Source: Gammaproteobacteria bacterium
GTDB lineage: Bacteria; Pseudomonadota; Gammaproteobacteria; Burkholderiales; Nitrosomonadaceae
Direction of reading: 5' to 3'
Assembly (NCBI GenBank): GCA_015709615.1
Contig: CP054179.1
Span: forward strand, 2,604,001-2,668,000
DNA: 64,000 nucleotides
Part shown: in pieces, positions 17,080 to 26,114 of the stretch
Numbering within the stretch: position 1 is the stretch's first letter
Layout of the letters: each line of letters opens with the position of its first letter
Made by a program: the position numbers and the translations under genes
Notes under the pieces: model-generated
Database searches by the model: none
Told to the model about the DNA's origin: nothing
Seen by the model: only the letters and a program-made list of their open reading frames with translations

Positions 17080-18204
17080 CGCATAAAAACCGAAGGTATC
17101 ATTACCAGTTCCTCCATTAAGCACGTCATTACCATAGCCTGCCCTCAGAATATCATTTCCGTTACCACCCCAAAGCATGTCACTTCCTTCTCCTCCGTCA
17201 AGATCATCATCTCCGCCTCCACCATTGAGAGTATTATCAGCATCATTTCCTATAATGACATCACTCCCTGAACCGCCATATGCATTCTCAATTGTCACAT
17301 CATAAGCAATCCAGATGTTTGGAATGCGGTTTTTGGTGGTAGTAGATTCTGCAAATACTGAATTGCCTATTTTCGACCCCATGCCTTCACGCAGATCAAT
17401 TGTTGAATCTTGATTGCCAGCATAAGTTATCGTGTCATTAACTCCCTCGCTATCCCATATAGTTTCATGATAAGTCTGAGAATCATCAAATAAATAATTA
17501 TCATCACTATTATGGTATGTAGTGTTTTTACCGTATACATATTGGATAGCTAGGATATCCAGTGGCATTGGTGTTGTGGGATAAAATGTAAGAAATGAAT
17601 TTTGATTCCCCGCAATAGCTGAATAACTCATAATAGTCTCAGATATCGTGTCCGAAGAAACAGGGAGTGTAGGTGAGCCTTCGAAAGGATGTTTGAGACC
17701 CAATGCATGCCCGATTTCATGCATGATTGCGAGAAATGGGTAGGTACCAGGTATCCAATCTTCAGTTGCATTTGTAGTATTTATACCGACCCAGATATCG
17801 CCACTTTTAGCATATCCATCTTGCAGTGTGTAAGTGTATGCTTGTGCTCCGGGATCAATCGCGGTGTAAGCCACACGAATATCACCTACATCACTTGAAG
17901 TTTCCGGTACTAACTTAAACTGAATATTTGCAACATTCGCCCACTGTTGCAGCGCTTTATTAAAATAAGTCTGATCTGATGAAGAAAGTGGTGCGAATGA
18001 CGAACTCCAAGGCTCTCCTTCAGGGTTAGTATTCGGACCATAGCCTTTTATTGGATCGGTGGACCAGTATGCATTTGCATCTGGAAAGCTGTATGTAATC
18101 AACCCATCCGCCCACCGGACACCCAGAATTAAAGAATCTATAAGATTGTTACCGGATGATGATCCTGTAGAGATAATTTTGCTAGAAGTGCTAGGTGCTG
18201 GCAT
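17075..18204 (-). pseudogene. N-terminal part of a serralysin-like (M10) RTX metalloprotease, interrupted by IS481
   Basis: Secreted zinc metalloprotease of the metzincin/serralysin type. From the ATG at 18204 (GAGGAG upstream; an adjacent GTG is also possible) residues 162-172 are HEIGHALGLKH, the zinc-binding motif, and a Met-turn (IMSYSA) follows. From about residue 310 there are RTX nonapeptide repeats such as GGEGSDMLWGGNGNDIL. No Sec signal is present, as expected for type I secretion. The IS481 element cuts the gene after the repeats. The reconstructed protein would have 450 residues. The truncated product keeps the catalytic domain but lacks the secretion end. Confidence 0.88.
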
Positions 18205-18435
18205 CACGCATACTCCTCACTAAAAATTCATAGAATCTATTTACAAATGATAGACACTAGGAAAAACCGCTGCAAGCGAAGAGTCCCGATCACTCTAGTA
18301 TTTTTATCACCTCTGCTCCCAAAATGACGGGCTAGGAATGTTTAGTTATTTTAAAGGTTGTTAGCAACGAACGAGTAGATAGGATTATTGAAAATTCTTC
18401 AAGTAGAGCTCGTTACTGAGTGCGAAAAGAGCTTT

Positions 18436-18480
18436 TGTGTAGCCTACGACAGCTGGCTTTCAACTGTCCTCGGCTACACA
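18436..18480 (-). terminator. Hairpin downstream of the Spy-like gene
   Basis: TGTGTAGCC (18436-18444) and GGCTACACA (18472-18480) are perfect complements, with GACAG/CTGTC nested inside. It lies 13 bp after the stop codon of the Spy-like gene. The U-tract is poor on both strands, so it may act as an RNA-end stabiliser rather than a true terminator. Confidence 0.5.
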
Positions 18481-18492
18481 TTTCATGTTCGC

Positions 18493-18840
18493 TTAATATT
18501 TGGAATTCTTTGATTCATCTTGTTTTCTTTGCTGGTGCTTTTCACGCCACTTTTCATGGCGGCGTTGCTCCATTTCTTCCAATTTAGTATTTTGCTCAGG
18601 TGTCAATATTGCTTGCAATCGCGATTGAGTTTCCTTATGGAGTGCTCTGCCTTTCTCACCTTGTTCCTTGAAAAGTGCATCAATTTTGACTTTCTGATCC
18701 TCGTTTAATCCCAGCTCCTTATTGAGCCGCTCCATTTTCTTTGCGCGATATTGTTCGGGATCATCTTTCCCACCTGGATATGCCACTACTGACAAAGGAA
18801 GTGCCAAAGCGATTACCATACTGACAAGTTTAACGTTCAT
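18493..18840 (-). CDS. Spy/CpxP-like periplasmic protein
   Basis: 115 residues with a signal peptide (MNVKLVSMVIALALPLSVVA) and a highly charged helical mature part. It contains the heptad-like KELGLNEDQKVKIDALFKEQ and a second LTPEQNTKLEEMEQRR. These LTxxQ motifs define the Spy/CpxP family of envelope chaperones and stress sensors. The strong AGGAG Shine-Dalgarno fixes the start. It lies directly downstream of baeR on the same strand. In enterobacteria spy is the main BaeSR target, so control by the adjacent pair is likely but inferred. The promoter region has TTTTTCCACAATTG, only loosely like a BaeR box. Confidence 0.82.
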   Translation of the reverse strand: MNVKLVSMVIALALPLSVVAYPGGKDDPEQYRAKKMERLNKELGLNEDQKVKIDALFKEQGEKGRALHKETQSRLQAILTPEQNTKLEEMEQRRHEKWREKHQQRKQDESKNSKY

Positions 18841-18999
18841 AGCGTAGTTCTCCTCATTGATGTTTGATTAAGAGCGGTGTTTCTGTCGCTCTTGGGGGTA
18901 ACTATATGCAGTAAATGTGTAAACATTTTGCAGCAATTGTGGAAAAAATGTGAAAGATAAGAATACGCTTAAATTAAAAGCGATCAAAGCTGTATCTTC

Positions 19000-19680
19000 C
19001 TAATCGAAATTTTGTGGATCATATCGATAGCCCGCTCCATAAACCGAATGAATCACTTCTTTCTCTGGGATCAGCTCAGCCAATTTCTTTCTCAATTTTT
19101 TTATATGGCTGTCTATTGTTCTATCTGAAACGATTCGCTGATCCTGATATATCAAATCCATTAACCTAGAGCGCGAGAAAATACGCCCTGGATATTGATA
19201 CAACGCGTGGAGCAACTGAAATTCAACCACTGTCAATTCGATTTCTTGATCATCGTACTGCACTCTGAAACTTTGCGGATGTAGCCTAAGCGCTTGCTCA
19301 ACCGAGTTCGTGGCGTGTGGCTGTAATCTACGCAACACAGCCTTGACACGTGCGACCATTTCCCGTGAACTGAAAGGCTTACAAATATAATCGTCTGCAC
19401 CCATCTCCAGACCAAGCAAACGGTCAATTTCTTCAACACGTGCGGTTACGATAATGATCGGTACTTGGCTAAAACTACGAATGTCACGACAAATGTCAAA
19501 ACCGTCTCTGCCTGGCACCATCAAATCGAGCAGCACTAAATCAACCCTATTATCTTTTAGCCACGGCACCACTTCTAATCCCTGACTCAAACAATGAGTT
19601 TGAAAACCCGCATGATGCAAGTAATCGGTTTCCAGACTAGCTAGTTTGGGCTCATCCTCGACAATTAGGATACGGCTCAT
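19000..19680 (-). CDS. baeR: Response regulator, BaeR-like (OmpR family)
   Basis: 226-residue two-component response regulator. The receiver domain (1-120) has the acidic pocket (VEDEP), the phospho-acceptor Asp in LVLLDLMVPGRDGF, Thr in VTARVEEIDRLLGLEMGADD and Lys in YICKPFS. The C-terminal winged helix (about 130-222) is of the OmpR type with the recognition helix around RTIDSHIKKLRKKL. The stretch EEIDRLLGLEMGADDYICKP is almost identical to BaeR of E. coli. The start overlaps the kinase stop by four bases (ATGA). Controls envelope stress genes; the adjacent Spy-like gene is the obvious target. Confidence 0.88.
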   Translation of the reverse strand: MSRILIVEDEPKLASLETDYLHHAGFQTHCLSQGLEVVPWLKDNRVDLVLLDLMVPGRDGFDICRDIRSFSQVPIIIVTARVEEIDRLLGLEMGADDYICKPFSSREMVARVKAVLRRLQPHATNSVEQALRLHPQSFRVQYDDQEIELTVVEFQLLHALYQYPGRIFSRSRLMDLIYQDQRIVSDRTIDSHIKKLRKKLAELIPEKEVIHSVYGAGYRYDPQNFD

Positions 19681-21113
19681 GATGCAACCGGCAATGAAAT
19701 ACGCATCGCAAGCCCACCAAGATCTGAATGGAATGCTAAGAGCGTTCCTTCATGCGCCTTTACGATATTATTGCATATGGCCAGACCCAGACCGGCGCCT
19801 CCTAAATGCCGGTTCCGCGAGCTATCGACACGATAGAAACGATCAAACAAATGAACGATATCTTGTTCTGAAACGCCGGGACTGCTATCAGTCAATTCAA
19901 TTAACAATTCATCTTTGATATGCTGAATCATAATCTCCACTTGGCCTTCCGGATCCGTATGATTCAAGCTATTGGTAAGTAAATTACGGAACAATTGCGA
20001 TAATCGATCCTGATCCGCATTGACCAGTAATGGTTTAGATAATCGATTAGTCCATTTAACGTTAATCCGTTTTTGATTGAAATCGGGAATAAAGGCTGCA
20101 AGGTCTTTCTGCAGGATCGGCACTGGATCAAGTAAAAATTTCCGATAACTCAAAGCTCCTTGATCGGACAGTGCCAATTGATAAAGATCTTCTGTCAAAC
20201 GATTGAGCCGCATTACATCACCCGACAATGATTTAATTGCATCATATGTCAGCGGGCGTATTCCATCCATGATAGCCTCCAGTTCACCACGTAGTACAGA
20301 GAGTGGTGTGCGTAATTCATGAGAAATATCCGCTACCCATCGTCTGCGACTTTGCTCTGCTTGTTCCAGCGCAGCCGCCATATCATTAAAATTGCGCGCC
20401 AGTTGCCCCATTTCATCACTGGATTCAACTAGCAACCTGACTTTGTAGTCGCCAACTGCAAGCCTTTGTGCTGCCACAGTAATACGTTTGAGCGGGCGAC
20501 CAAGGTGATAAGCTAGAAACCAAGCGATCAATGCAGAAAGTGCTATCATGACCAAAGCAATCCAGAAAAATAAATTGGCTTGCCGTTCCATAAAATAAAT
20601 ATCGCTTGCCTGGCTAACCGGGTTCCCCGGCAGAAGTCCGACATAACCCACGGTATGATAATCAGACTGGATCGCATACAAGCGTAATTGGGAAAGCAAC
20701 TCCTCTCGTCCAAACAGTATCGACTTGTCTGCATTTAATAGCATTATGCGTAATCCGAATGGGGGCCATCTTTGATTCACTTTTTCAGGCAATATTTCTG
20801 GCGGCCATTGCTGAGCAGCTTCTCGTTGTGCCTGTTTGATGATCCATTCTGGTGGATGATGCCGATGCGGATCAGCGCGCCAAAGCAATGAAATCCAGTT
20901 GAGTTTATTTTCAGCCAGAGCTTCCCAGCCATGATTCTCTGCGTAATACTCTTCCAGCACATCTATAATTTTGTCCACCCGCTCCGATTGTCTTTTTTCA
21001 ACAAATTCGGCAAATCCTTTCTCTAATGACCAGCGAGTAAAGAGATGCATGCCCATGACTACTAATAAAGTAGTCAGTAGAAAGGTTAGGAATAATTTGA
21101 CTCTAATTGACAT
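19677..21113 (-). CDS. baeS: Sensor histidine kinase, BaeS-like
   Basis: 478-residue membrane sensor kinase. Two membrane helices (about 8-28 and 165-188) enclose a periplasmic sensor domain. A HAMP domain (about 190-240), the dimerisation domain with phospho-accepting His in DISHELRTPLSVLRGELEAI, and a HATPase domain with N, G1 (DSSPGVSEQDIVHLFDRFYR) and G2 (GGAGLGLAI) boxes follow. The layout and the partner match BaeS. It would sense misfolded or toxic-compound stress in the envelope and phosphorylate the coupled regulator. Confidence 0.85.
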   Translation of the reverse strand: MSIRVKLFLTFLLTTLLVVMGMHLFTRWSLEKGFAEFVEKRQSERVDKIIDVLEEYYAENHGWEALAENKLNWISLLWRADPHRHHPPEWIIKQAQREAAQQWPPEILPEKVNQRWPPFGLRIMLLNADKSILFGREELLSQLRLYAIQSDYHTVGYVGLLPGNPVSQASDIYFMERQANLFFWIALVMIALSALIAWFLAYHLGRPLKRITVAAQRLAVGDYKVRLLVESSDEMGQLARNFNDMAAALEQAEQSRRRWVADISHELRTPLSVLRGELEAIMDGIRPLTYDAIKSLSGDVMRLNRLTEDLYQLALSDQGALSYRKFLLDPVPILQKDLAAFIPDFNQKRINVKWTNRLSKPLLVNADQDRLSQLFRNLLTNSLNHTDPEGQVEIMIQHIKDELLIELTDSSPGVSEQDIVHLFDRFYRVDSSRNRHLGGAGLGLAICNNIVKAHEGTLLAFHSDLGGLAMRISLPVAS

Positions 21114-21590
21114 AGATAAATAAACCGCTCACTTTCCAATTTGCTCAGGGAGACCAGCAAGACTTGTGTTGCAATTTCTATTGTGAGTTCGCGCTATTCA
21201 ATGATTGTCACATATTCAATATTAGCCGCTAATTATTTTATATCGGACTATTATTGGTTTGAGGTGCTTATTTTGAAACATTACTGTATTTCGTATGGGT
21301 ATGATACAAGAGACTTGGTATTTTTTGTGTGTACTTTTTTCTGTGAGATGGCCTTTTATTGTTGATGCCGGTTTAAAATTGACCAGCTATTACGGTTAAA
21401 AAATGAGCAGGGGAAAATAGAACGTAAGACACTACGCATCTGTGGACAAATGGACCGGACTGAGTAGGTTTTTGCCTCCTGTTGATGTTTTAGTTTAAAT
21501 GTAATTTACTGCAAATTAGCCAGATTTTCTTCTGGTGAGTATTTATTCTGAAAAAGGTGCTCGATATGCGATATTTTCAACGCGGATTAA
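21114..21590. other. Gene-free stretch
   Basis: About 480 bp, AT-rich. A 74-codon frame at 21141 lacks a Shine-Dalgarno and recognisable content. I see no repeats, RNA gene or terminator that I can defend. It must contain the promoter for baeSR. Confidence 0.45.
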
Positions 21591-22520
21591 CTATGGGCGC
21601 TGTGAATCGCTAGGAAAGAGTTTTTCTTCTAATGTTTTACCGTGATTTAGTTGTCGATATTGCCAGTGATTGGCACGGATACAATGCATGAGTTGCAAAT
21701 CCATGCTGGGTTGCAGGTTTGGATTGTACGCCACTATAAATTCATTTTTTTGTGGATTGGTGACCTGTAAGACACCTTCAAAAGCGCTGAATTTAGCCAA
21801 TACCTCCGATGCCGGACAGTTTTCCATTTGTAGAGTGATAAATCGCGAGGAAACTTGTTTCTCGTTGATTCTTAATTTCTCGGTTTGCAGAACGCCGTTT
21901 TCCAGTAACAAAATTTCTTGGCATAACCGGTCAAGTTCGATCAAATTGTGAGAACTGATGATGAAGGTTGTTTCTGACGATTGTTCTGCAATAATTGATC
22001 GTACGATTCGGGCATTCACAGGACCAAGCCCGGCAGTCGGTTCATCCAATAAGATCAATGCAGGTTTGCCGATCAGCGCTTGCGCGATCGCCGCCCGTTT
22101 AGCCATGCCATGACTGAGCGCCAGAGGTTTTTCATGTGCGGCATCTTTGAGTGCAAATATCTCTAAAACCCGGCTGGCTTCCAGGTTTGCATATTGGGAA
22201 GAGAATCCTTGCAGGCGCGCATAAAGAATCAATCGTTCTGTAAGCGTGAAGCTCGCGTCTAACCGGGCATCCTGGGGCAATGCTGAGATTTTGCCAATGA
22301 GTTGCGTTGCACCAGGTGGGTGATCAAAGACCAGAACAGTGCCGGAAGTGGGATGCAAGAAACCAGATAAGATATTCAGCAAAGTGGTTTTTCCGGCTCC
22401 ATTGGGGCCTACCAAGCCGATAGGCTCGCCCGCATCCAGCTCAAAATTGACATTAGTGAGCGCAGCTTTGCCTGAATAAACATGGTTAAGCTGTTTGCAC
22501 TGAATAATCGGTGAACTCAC
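21591..22520 (-). CDS. ABC transporter ATP-binding protein
   Basis: Cytoplasmic ATPase of an ABC-2-type transporter. A GTG at 22520 overlaps the permease stop as GTGA and has GAGG eight bases upstream. This gives a 309-residue protein that begins just before the ABC domain, so I prefer it to an ATG at 22610 that would overlap the permease by 94 bp. Motifs: Walker A GPNGAGKTT, Q-loop (SALPQDA), a divergent signature LSHGMAKRAAIA instead of LSGGQ, Walker B LILLDEPTAGL and switch His in SSHN. A C-terminal extension of about 100 residues follows. Substrate unknown. Confidence 0.85.
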   Translation of the reverse strand: MSSPIIQCKQLNHVYSGKAALTNVNFELDAGEPIGLVGPNGAGKTTLLNILSGFLHPTSGTVLVFDHPPGATQLIGKISALPQDARLDASFTLTERLILYARLQGFSSQYANLEASRVLEIFALKDAAHEKPLALSHGMAKRAAIAQALIGKPALILLDEPTAGLGPVNARIVRSIIAEQSSETTFIISSHNLIELDRLCQEILLLENGVLQTEKLRINEKQVSSRFITLQMENCPASEVLAKFSAFEGVLQVTNPQKNEFIVAYNPNLQPSMDLQLMHCIRANHWQYRQLNHGKTLEEKLFPSDSQRP

Positions 22521-23338
22521 AATGCCTGCCTCAGCATTATCCAGCGCCCAATAGTTAACAAAAACAGGCTCTGCAGGAGGGGGATGTATATCAATGATAG
22601 TGTTTGCCATCCTGGCAGTTGCGCCATATCAGATAATTGATATCCAGGGATCAAACATTTTAGAAAAGCCAATGCCGGCAAGTAATAAGCCAAACTGTTG
22701 ATAATTCCAGCCAGAAACATCCAGATCAGAATTGCCCACAGGATTGCTTGCCGGGCAGATTTAACTTGCGCGGATAAAGCGGCCATCATGGCTGTAAAAG
22801 GTAGAACGACTAAGATTAAGTTAAGAATTAGGATGGGAAAATCCGGCAATACAAAATAAAGAAGCGAAGCATCACGGGTCAAAGCAAGAATAAAGGTACT
22901 GAATGTGGCCGCACTGATCCATACTGCTTGAATCAGTATAGTGCCTACAAACCGGCCAAAGAATACACGATCACGGCTACTGCGTATGACAATAAAGCGT
23001 AGCGTGCCGTGCTCTCGATCAGAACAGGTTTGATCGGCTGCGAGTAAGATACTCAACATCGGGAATATCATTAGCGCAAAGTGCCAGAATACACCAAACT
23101 CAGGAATAGGCCAGTGCTGTATTGAACCAAAGCCAATCAAGTCAAAGAAACTGAATTCTACCTGTAATTCCTTTTCCTGAACCAACAGCTCAGCAGCAAA
23201 TCGTATTGGATACAGTAAAATGAAATACCAAACGACTACAAAGGTTACCAACGGCAATATACTTTTTCGGGTAGCAAAACCTCTTTTGAGCTCAAATACG
23301 CTGATGAGTACCAGATGATTGAAGAAATTTGGCTGCAT
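22517..23338 (-). CDS. ABC-2-type transporter permease
   Basis: 273-residue integral membrane protein with six predicted helices and the topology of ABC-2/NosY-like permeases. A cytoplasmic N-terminus is followed by a first helix (LPLVTFVVVWYFILLY) and a loop. A conserved cytoplasmic stretch before the third helix reads ADQTCSDREHGTLRFIVIRS, where the REHGT pattern is typical. It is upstream of and translationally coupled to the ATPase gene. No Shine-Dalgarno is evident before the ATG. The pair alone would form a homodimeric exporter; substrate unknown. Confidence 0.8.
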   Translation of the reverse strand: MQPNFFNHLVLISVFELKRGFATRKSILPLVTFVVVWYFILLYPIRFAAELLVQEKELQVEFSFFDLIGFGSIQHWPIPEFGVFWHFALMIFPMLSILLAADQTCSDREHGTLRFIVIRSSRDRVFFGRFVGTILIQAVWISAATFSTFILALTRDASLLYFVLPDFPILILNLILVVLPFTAMMAALSAQVKSARQAILWAILIWMFLAGIINSLAYYLPALAFLKCLIPGYQLSDMAQLPGWQTLSLIYIPLLQSLFLLTIGRWIMLRQAL

Positions 23339-23568
23339 TTTTTATATTCCGCTTGTAAGCTGGCGCCTATCTTGATCGGGAATCCTTGGCATTTTACCTT
23401 GATTACACCTATCAACCGTAAATTTGCCAAGACAAAACGCATTCCAGAACAAATTTAACTTCCAATTCCATCAGGAGGTGAGTGTGGTTCGCACAAACCT
23501 TAATTAATCATGTGAGATACTTGTACCGGTATCTATCATTACTATCATCAACCAATTGAGAACGATTT

Positions 23569-24081
23569 ATGACCAAGTCTTATATGTACCAAACATCCGT
23601 ACCGGTTTTCAAACAGATATTGAACAGTTTAAGCGCCATTCTAACCAAAGCTGAAGCCTACGCAACCGAGAAAAAATTTGAGCCAGCCGTATTGTTAAAT
23701 GCCAGACTATATCCTGATATGTTTCCCTTAATCCGCCAGGTGCAAGTCGCTGCTGATTTTGCCAAGAGCGTGTCGGCAAGGCTGGCAGGGATTGAAGCGC
23801 CGGTGTATGAGGACAACGAACAAACTTTCGCCGATCTGCAAGCACGAATAAGTAAGACTCTGTTATTTATCGAAAGTCTAGCACCAGAACAATTTGAAGG
23901 CAGCGAAACGCGTGAAATCGTGTTACGCCCGGGAACACCAAAAGAGAAAAAGCTGCTTGGCCGCAATTATCTGACCAACTATGGTTTGTCGCAATTTTTC
24001 TTCCATGTCACCACTGCCTATGCAATTTTGCGGCACAATGGTTTGGAAGTTGGCAAGGGCGATTTTATGGGTACTTTTTAA
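23569..24081 (+). CDS. DUF1993-family protein
   Basis: 170-residue soluble protein matching DUF1993 (DinB-like four-helix fold) over its full length. The start YMYQTSVPVFKQILNSLSAI, the ARLYPDMFPLIRQVQVAADF block, and the ending NYGLSQFFFHVTTAYAILRH are the usual conserved elements. The fold resembles DinB/YfiT metal-dependent enzymes, but a full set of metal-binding His residues is not apparent, so no activity can be assigned. It stands alone; next to it lies a tRNA 3' remnant. Confidence 0.85.
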   Translation: MTKSYMYQTSVPVFKQILNSLSAILTKAEAYATEKKFEPAVLLNARLYPDMFPLIRQVQVAADFAKSVSARLAGIEAPVYEDNEQTFADLQARISKTLLFIESLAPEQFEGSETREIVLRPGTPKEKKLLGRNYLTNYGLSQFFFHVTTAYAILRHNGLEVGKGDFMGTF

Positions 24082-24188
24082 GCCCGCTATTATCTTCAGA
24101 AAGAGCCAGCAAGCGAAACTTTTTTGATGAGATCATTGATGGTAATTAATATTCGATATGCTTCAATATCACATGAATACATGGTTAG

Positions 24189-24212
24189 TGGCGGGAAGGC
24201 GGGATTCGAACC
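24189..24212 (-). other. 3' end of a tRNA gene (T-loop plus acceptor): probable att remnant
   Basis: On the minus strand GGTTCGAATC followed by CCGCCTTCCCGCCA has the form of a T-loop and acceptor end of a tRNA. Only about 24 bases are tRNA-like and the T-stem 5' strand does not pair, so no functional tRNA is present. It marks a possible integration boundary. Isoacceptor not determined. The 230 bp after it contain no gene that I can support. Confidence 0.4.
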
Positions 24213-24446
24213 AGCAGTTTAAATTGATGGTGTCATATTTATCAATTAGTTATAATTGTAATGTTGCCTAAGGATAAGCATAAATTGGCATGTTTTGGCA
24301 TAGCTTGGGCAACATTTAGGGCAACATTTTTTGTGATTAACAGAGGATTTTCGGTTTATCTGTTCCAATTAAAAACGAATATGTTATAGGTTTCAGCTTG
24401 TCAGATATATCACTAAGTGCTATATTTCATTTAGGATAGATACAGG

Positions 24447-24827
24447 ATGGTCGTTTATAAGACGCGATGGTTTGATCGTTGGGCAAACAAACAAGGGTTA
24501 ACCTCGTCCAGTCTTTGCGCAGCCGTACATGAGATGACAGAGGGACTGTATGATGCCGATCTCGGCAATGGACTGCTGAAAAAACGAATTGCGCGGCCAG
24601 GGCAAGGAAAGAGGAGCGGTTTTCGCACGTTGGTCGCCACCAATAAAGGAAACCGTTGGATATTCTTATTTGGTTTTCCGAAGAACGAACGTAGCAACAT
24701 TGACAAAGATGAAGAGGTAGCCCTAAAGCTGTTGGCTGCTCACCTGCTGTCACTGACAACACAGGCGCTCGATCAAGCACAACATGCGGGAGAATTAATG
24801 GAGATTAACTGCGATGCGCAAAACTAA
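24447..24827 (+). CDS. RelE-family toxin (PF06296-like)
   Basis: 126-residue protein of the type II toxin family usually annotated RelE/HigB-like (PF06296). Landmarks: the N-terminal YKTRWFDRWANKQGL, the basic KKRIARPGQGKRSGFRTLVA segment, and GNRWIFLFGFPKNERSNI near the middle. Members cleave mRNA or are thought to do so. The stop lies 14 bp inside the next gene, an HTH antitoxin, in the toxin-first order typical of this group. Intact length suggests a functional pair. Confidence 0.85.
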   Translation: MVVYKTRWFDRWANKQGLTSSSLCAAVHEMTEGLYDADLGNGLLKKRIARPGQGKRSGFRTLVATNKGNRWIFLFGFPKNERSNIDKDEEVALKLLAAHLLSLTTQALDQAQHAGELMEINCDAQN

Positions 24828-25128
24828 ATCAACCATTCTCGAGGCTGTACATGACACGGCCAAGGGCTTACACAAGGCTGATGTGCTGGATCAGGTTACG
24901 CTGCATGAATTCGACCGATTGTGCTTGCCGCCTATTGAATCGTTGGGACCGGAGCAGATAAAACAAATTCGCGAAGCCACACGTGTCAGTCAGGCGGTGT
25001 TTGCTGCCATACTAAATACTAGTGTTTCGACAGTACAAAAATGGGAGATTGGACAGAAACGGCCAACAGGCACCGCTCTTAAGTTGCTATATCTTGTGCA
25101 GAAACGCGGTCTGGAAGCTGTCGTCTGA
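24814..25128 (+). CDS. HTH antitoxin/transcriptional regulator (NadS-like)
   Basis: 104-residue antitoxin. The first half carries a conserved leader with the block LHEFDRLCLPPIESLGPEQI. The second half is a helix-turn-helix of XRE type, with VSQAVFAAILNTSVSTVQKW as its core and GQKRPTGTALKLL after it. GGAG precedes the ATG inside the toxin gene. It would bind and neutralise the upstream toxin and repress the shared promoter. Confidence 0.85.
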   Translation: MRKTKSTILEAVHDTAKGLHKADVLDQVTLHEFDRLCLPPIESLGPEQIKQIREATRVSQAVFAAILNTSVSTVQKWEIGQKRPTGTALKLLYLVQKRGLEAVV

Positions 25129-25346
25129 GTGGGTTAATTTCCTTCTTTTGCAGCAATCTATGTGCTTGCGCGGCAGGGAGAGCCATGCGCGGTGGTGTTC
25201 AATACCAGGGACCAGAATATTTCCTGCAACCGAATGCAAGCTTGCCTACTCGTTTACGATATGGCATGTTACATGACATCACCTGCAGCGCTTTTGAGAA
25301 AGTTTTGGGGCCTGTAGTAGATTAGTTTAGATGCTAAGCTAATTGA

Positions 25347-25782
25347 ATGAAGATAAGTCATTGTGGATTATTGAAGAAAATACAATCAAGGCTGCTGGAG
25401 TATTTTGTGTTGGAGGTTACAGCAAGATCGGTAGCCGATATACTGGAAATATAACTCAATAGTGCAGCACTGTTTTATCGCAAAATACGGGAAGTAATTG
25501 TTTACCATCTGGAGCAGGAATCTCACGAAATTTTTGATGGTGTGGTGGAATTAGATGAAAGCTACTTTGGCACTTCGATGTCGTTTAGGGTAATGGGTGT
25601 CCATTCCATTAGGCTACAACGGCATTGAAAACTTCTAGAATCAGACTAAACGCGTCTTAAGAAAATACAATGGTATTCCTAAGGGATCATTTCCACTATT
25701 TCTCAAATAATGCGAATTCAGACTCAACTATGGAACTCTTAAACAACAACTAAAAATACTTAAACTTTGGACTCAGATTTAA
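25347..25782 (+). pseudogene. IS1595-family transposase remnant with internal deletion
   Basis: The start MKISHCGLLKKIQSRLLEYF and VLEVTARSVADILEI, then after a stop ALFYRKIREVIVYHLEQESH and GVVELDESYFG, match the N-terminal part of an IS1595/IS1016-type transposase, including the first catalytic Asp. The central part is missing. A C-terminal block NGIENF...NQTKRVLRKYNGIPKG and a short ending up to 25782 follow in another frame with stops. Decayed, non-functional. Confidence 0.7.
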
Positions 25783-25802
25783 CCGGATCTACTACAATCC
25801 CA

Positions 25803-25995
25803 AGTTTTTTCCAAAAAGCCCATTATTCTTCATGTGCCTGAATCATTGGCTCCACTGCATTGCGCTGTTTGATTTTCTTTTTGATTGCTAACGTCACTGT
25901 TCGCCTGGCACCTGTAATCCATACCTTGACTCCCTCTGTCAGTCCGTGACGGTGGTAGCCACGGTCGGTGTAAATTTCCTTCGACGGTGTGCATG
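25803..25995 (-). pseudogene. IS5-family transposase C-terminal remnant
   Basis: On the minus strand the frame reads EIYTDRGYHRHGLTEGVKVW, then ITGARRTVTLAIKKKIKQRN and AVEPMIQAHEE. This is the ADRGY/..RRR.AIEP.I..K region of IS5-type DDE transposases, containing the second Asp and the catalytic Glu. No N-terminal part or ends are visible. It lies directly downstream of the 26-33 kb operon and marks its edge. Confidence 0.6.
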
Positions 25996-26114
25996 TTCAT
26001 AACCGGCGTGAAATGAAAGTTTCGAAGCAACCTCGACTTGTCTGAGACTCAAGACTGATAAGCATTATCGGTTAGCAAACACCTAAAGACCATTGGCCTA
26101 GTCCACTCCTAGCG

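Noticed and set aside
21141..21365. Open frame of 74 codons in the intergenic region before baeS
   Set aside because: No start signal and no family; likely chance in AT-rich DNA.
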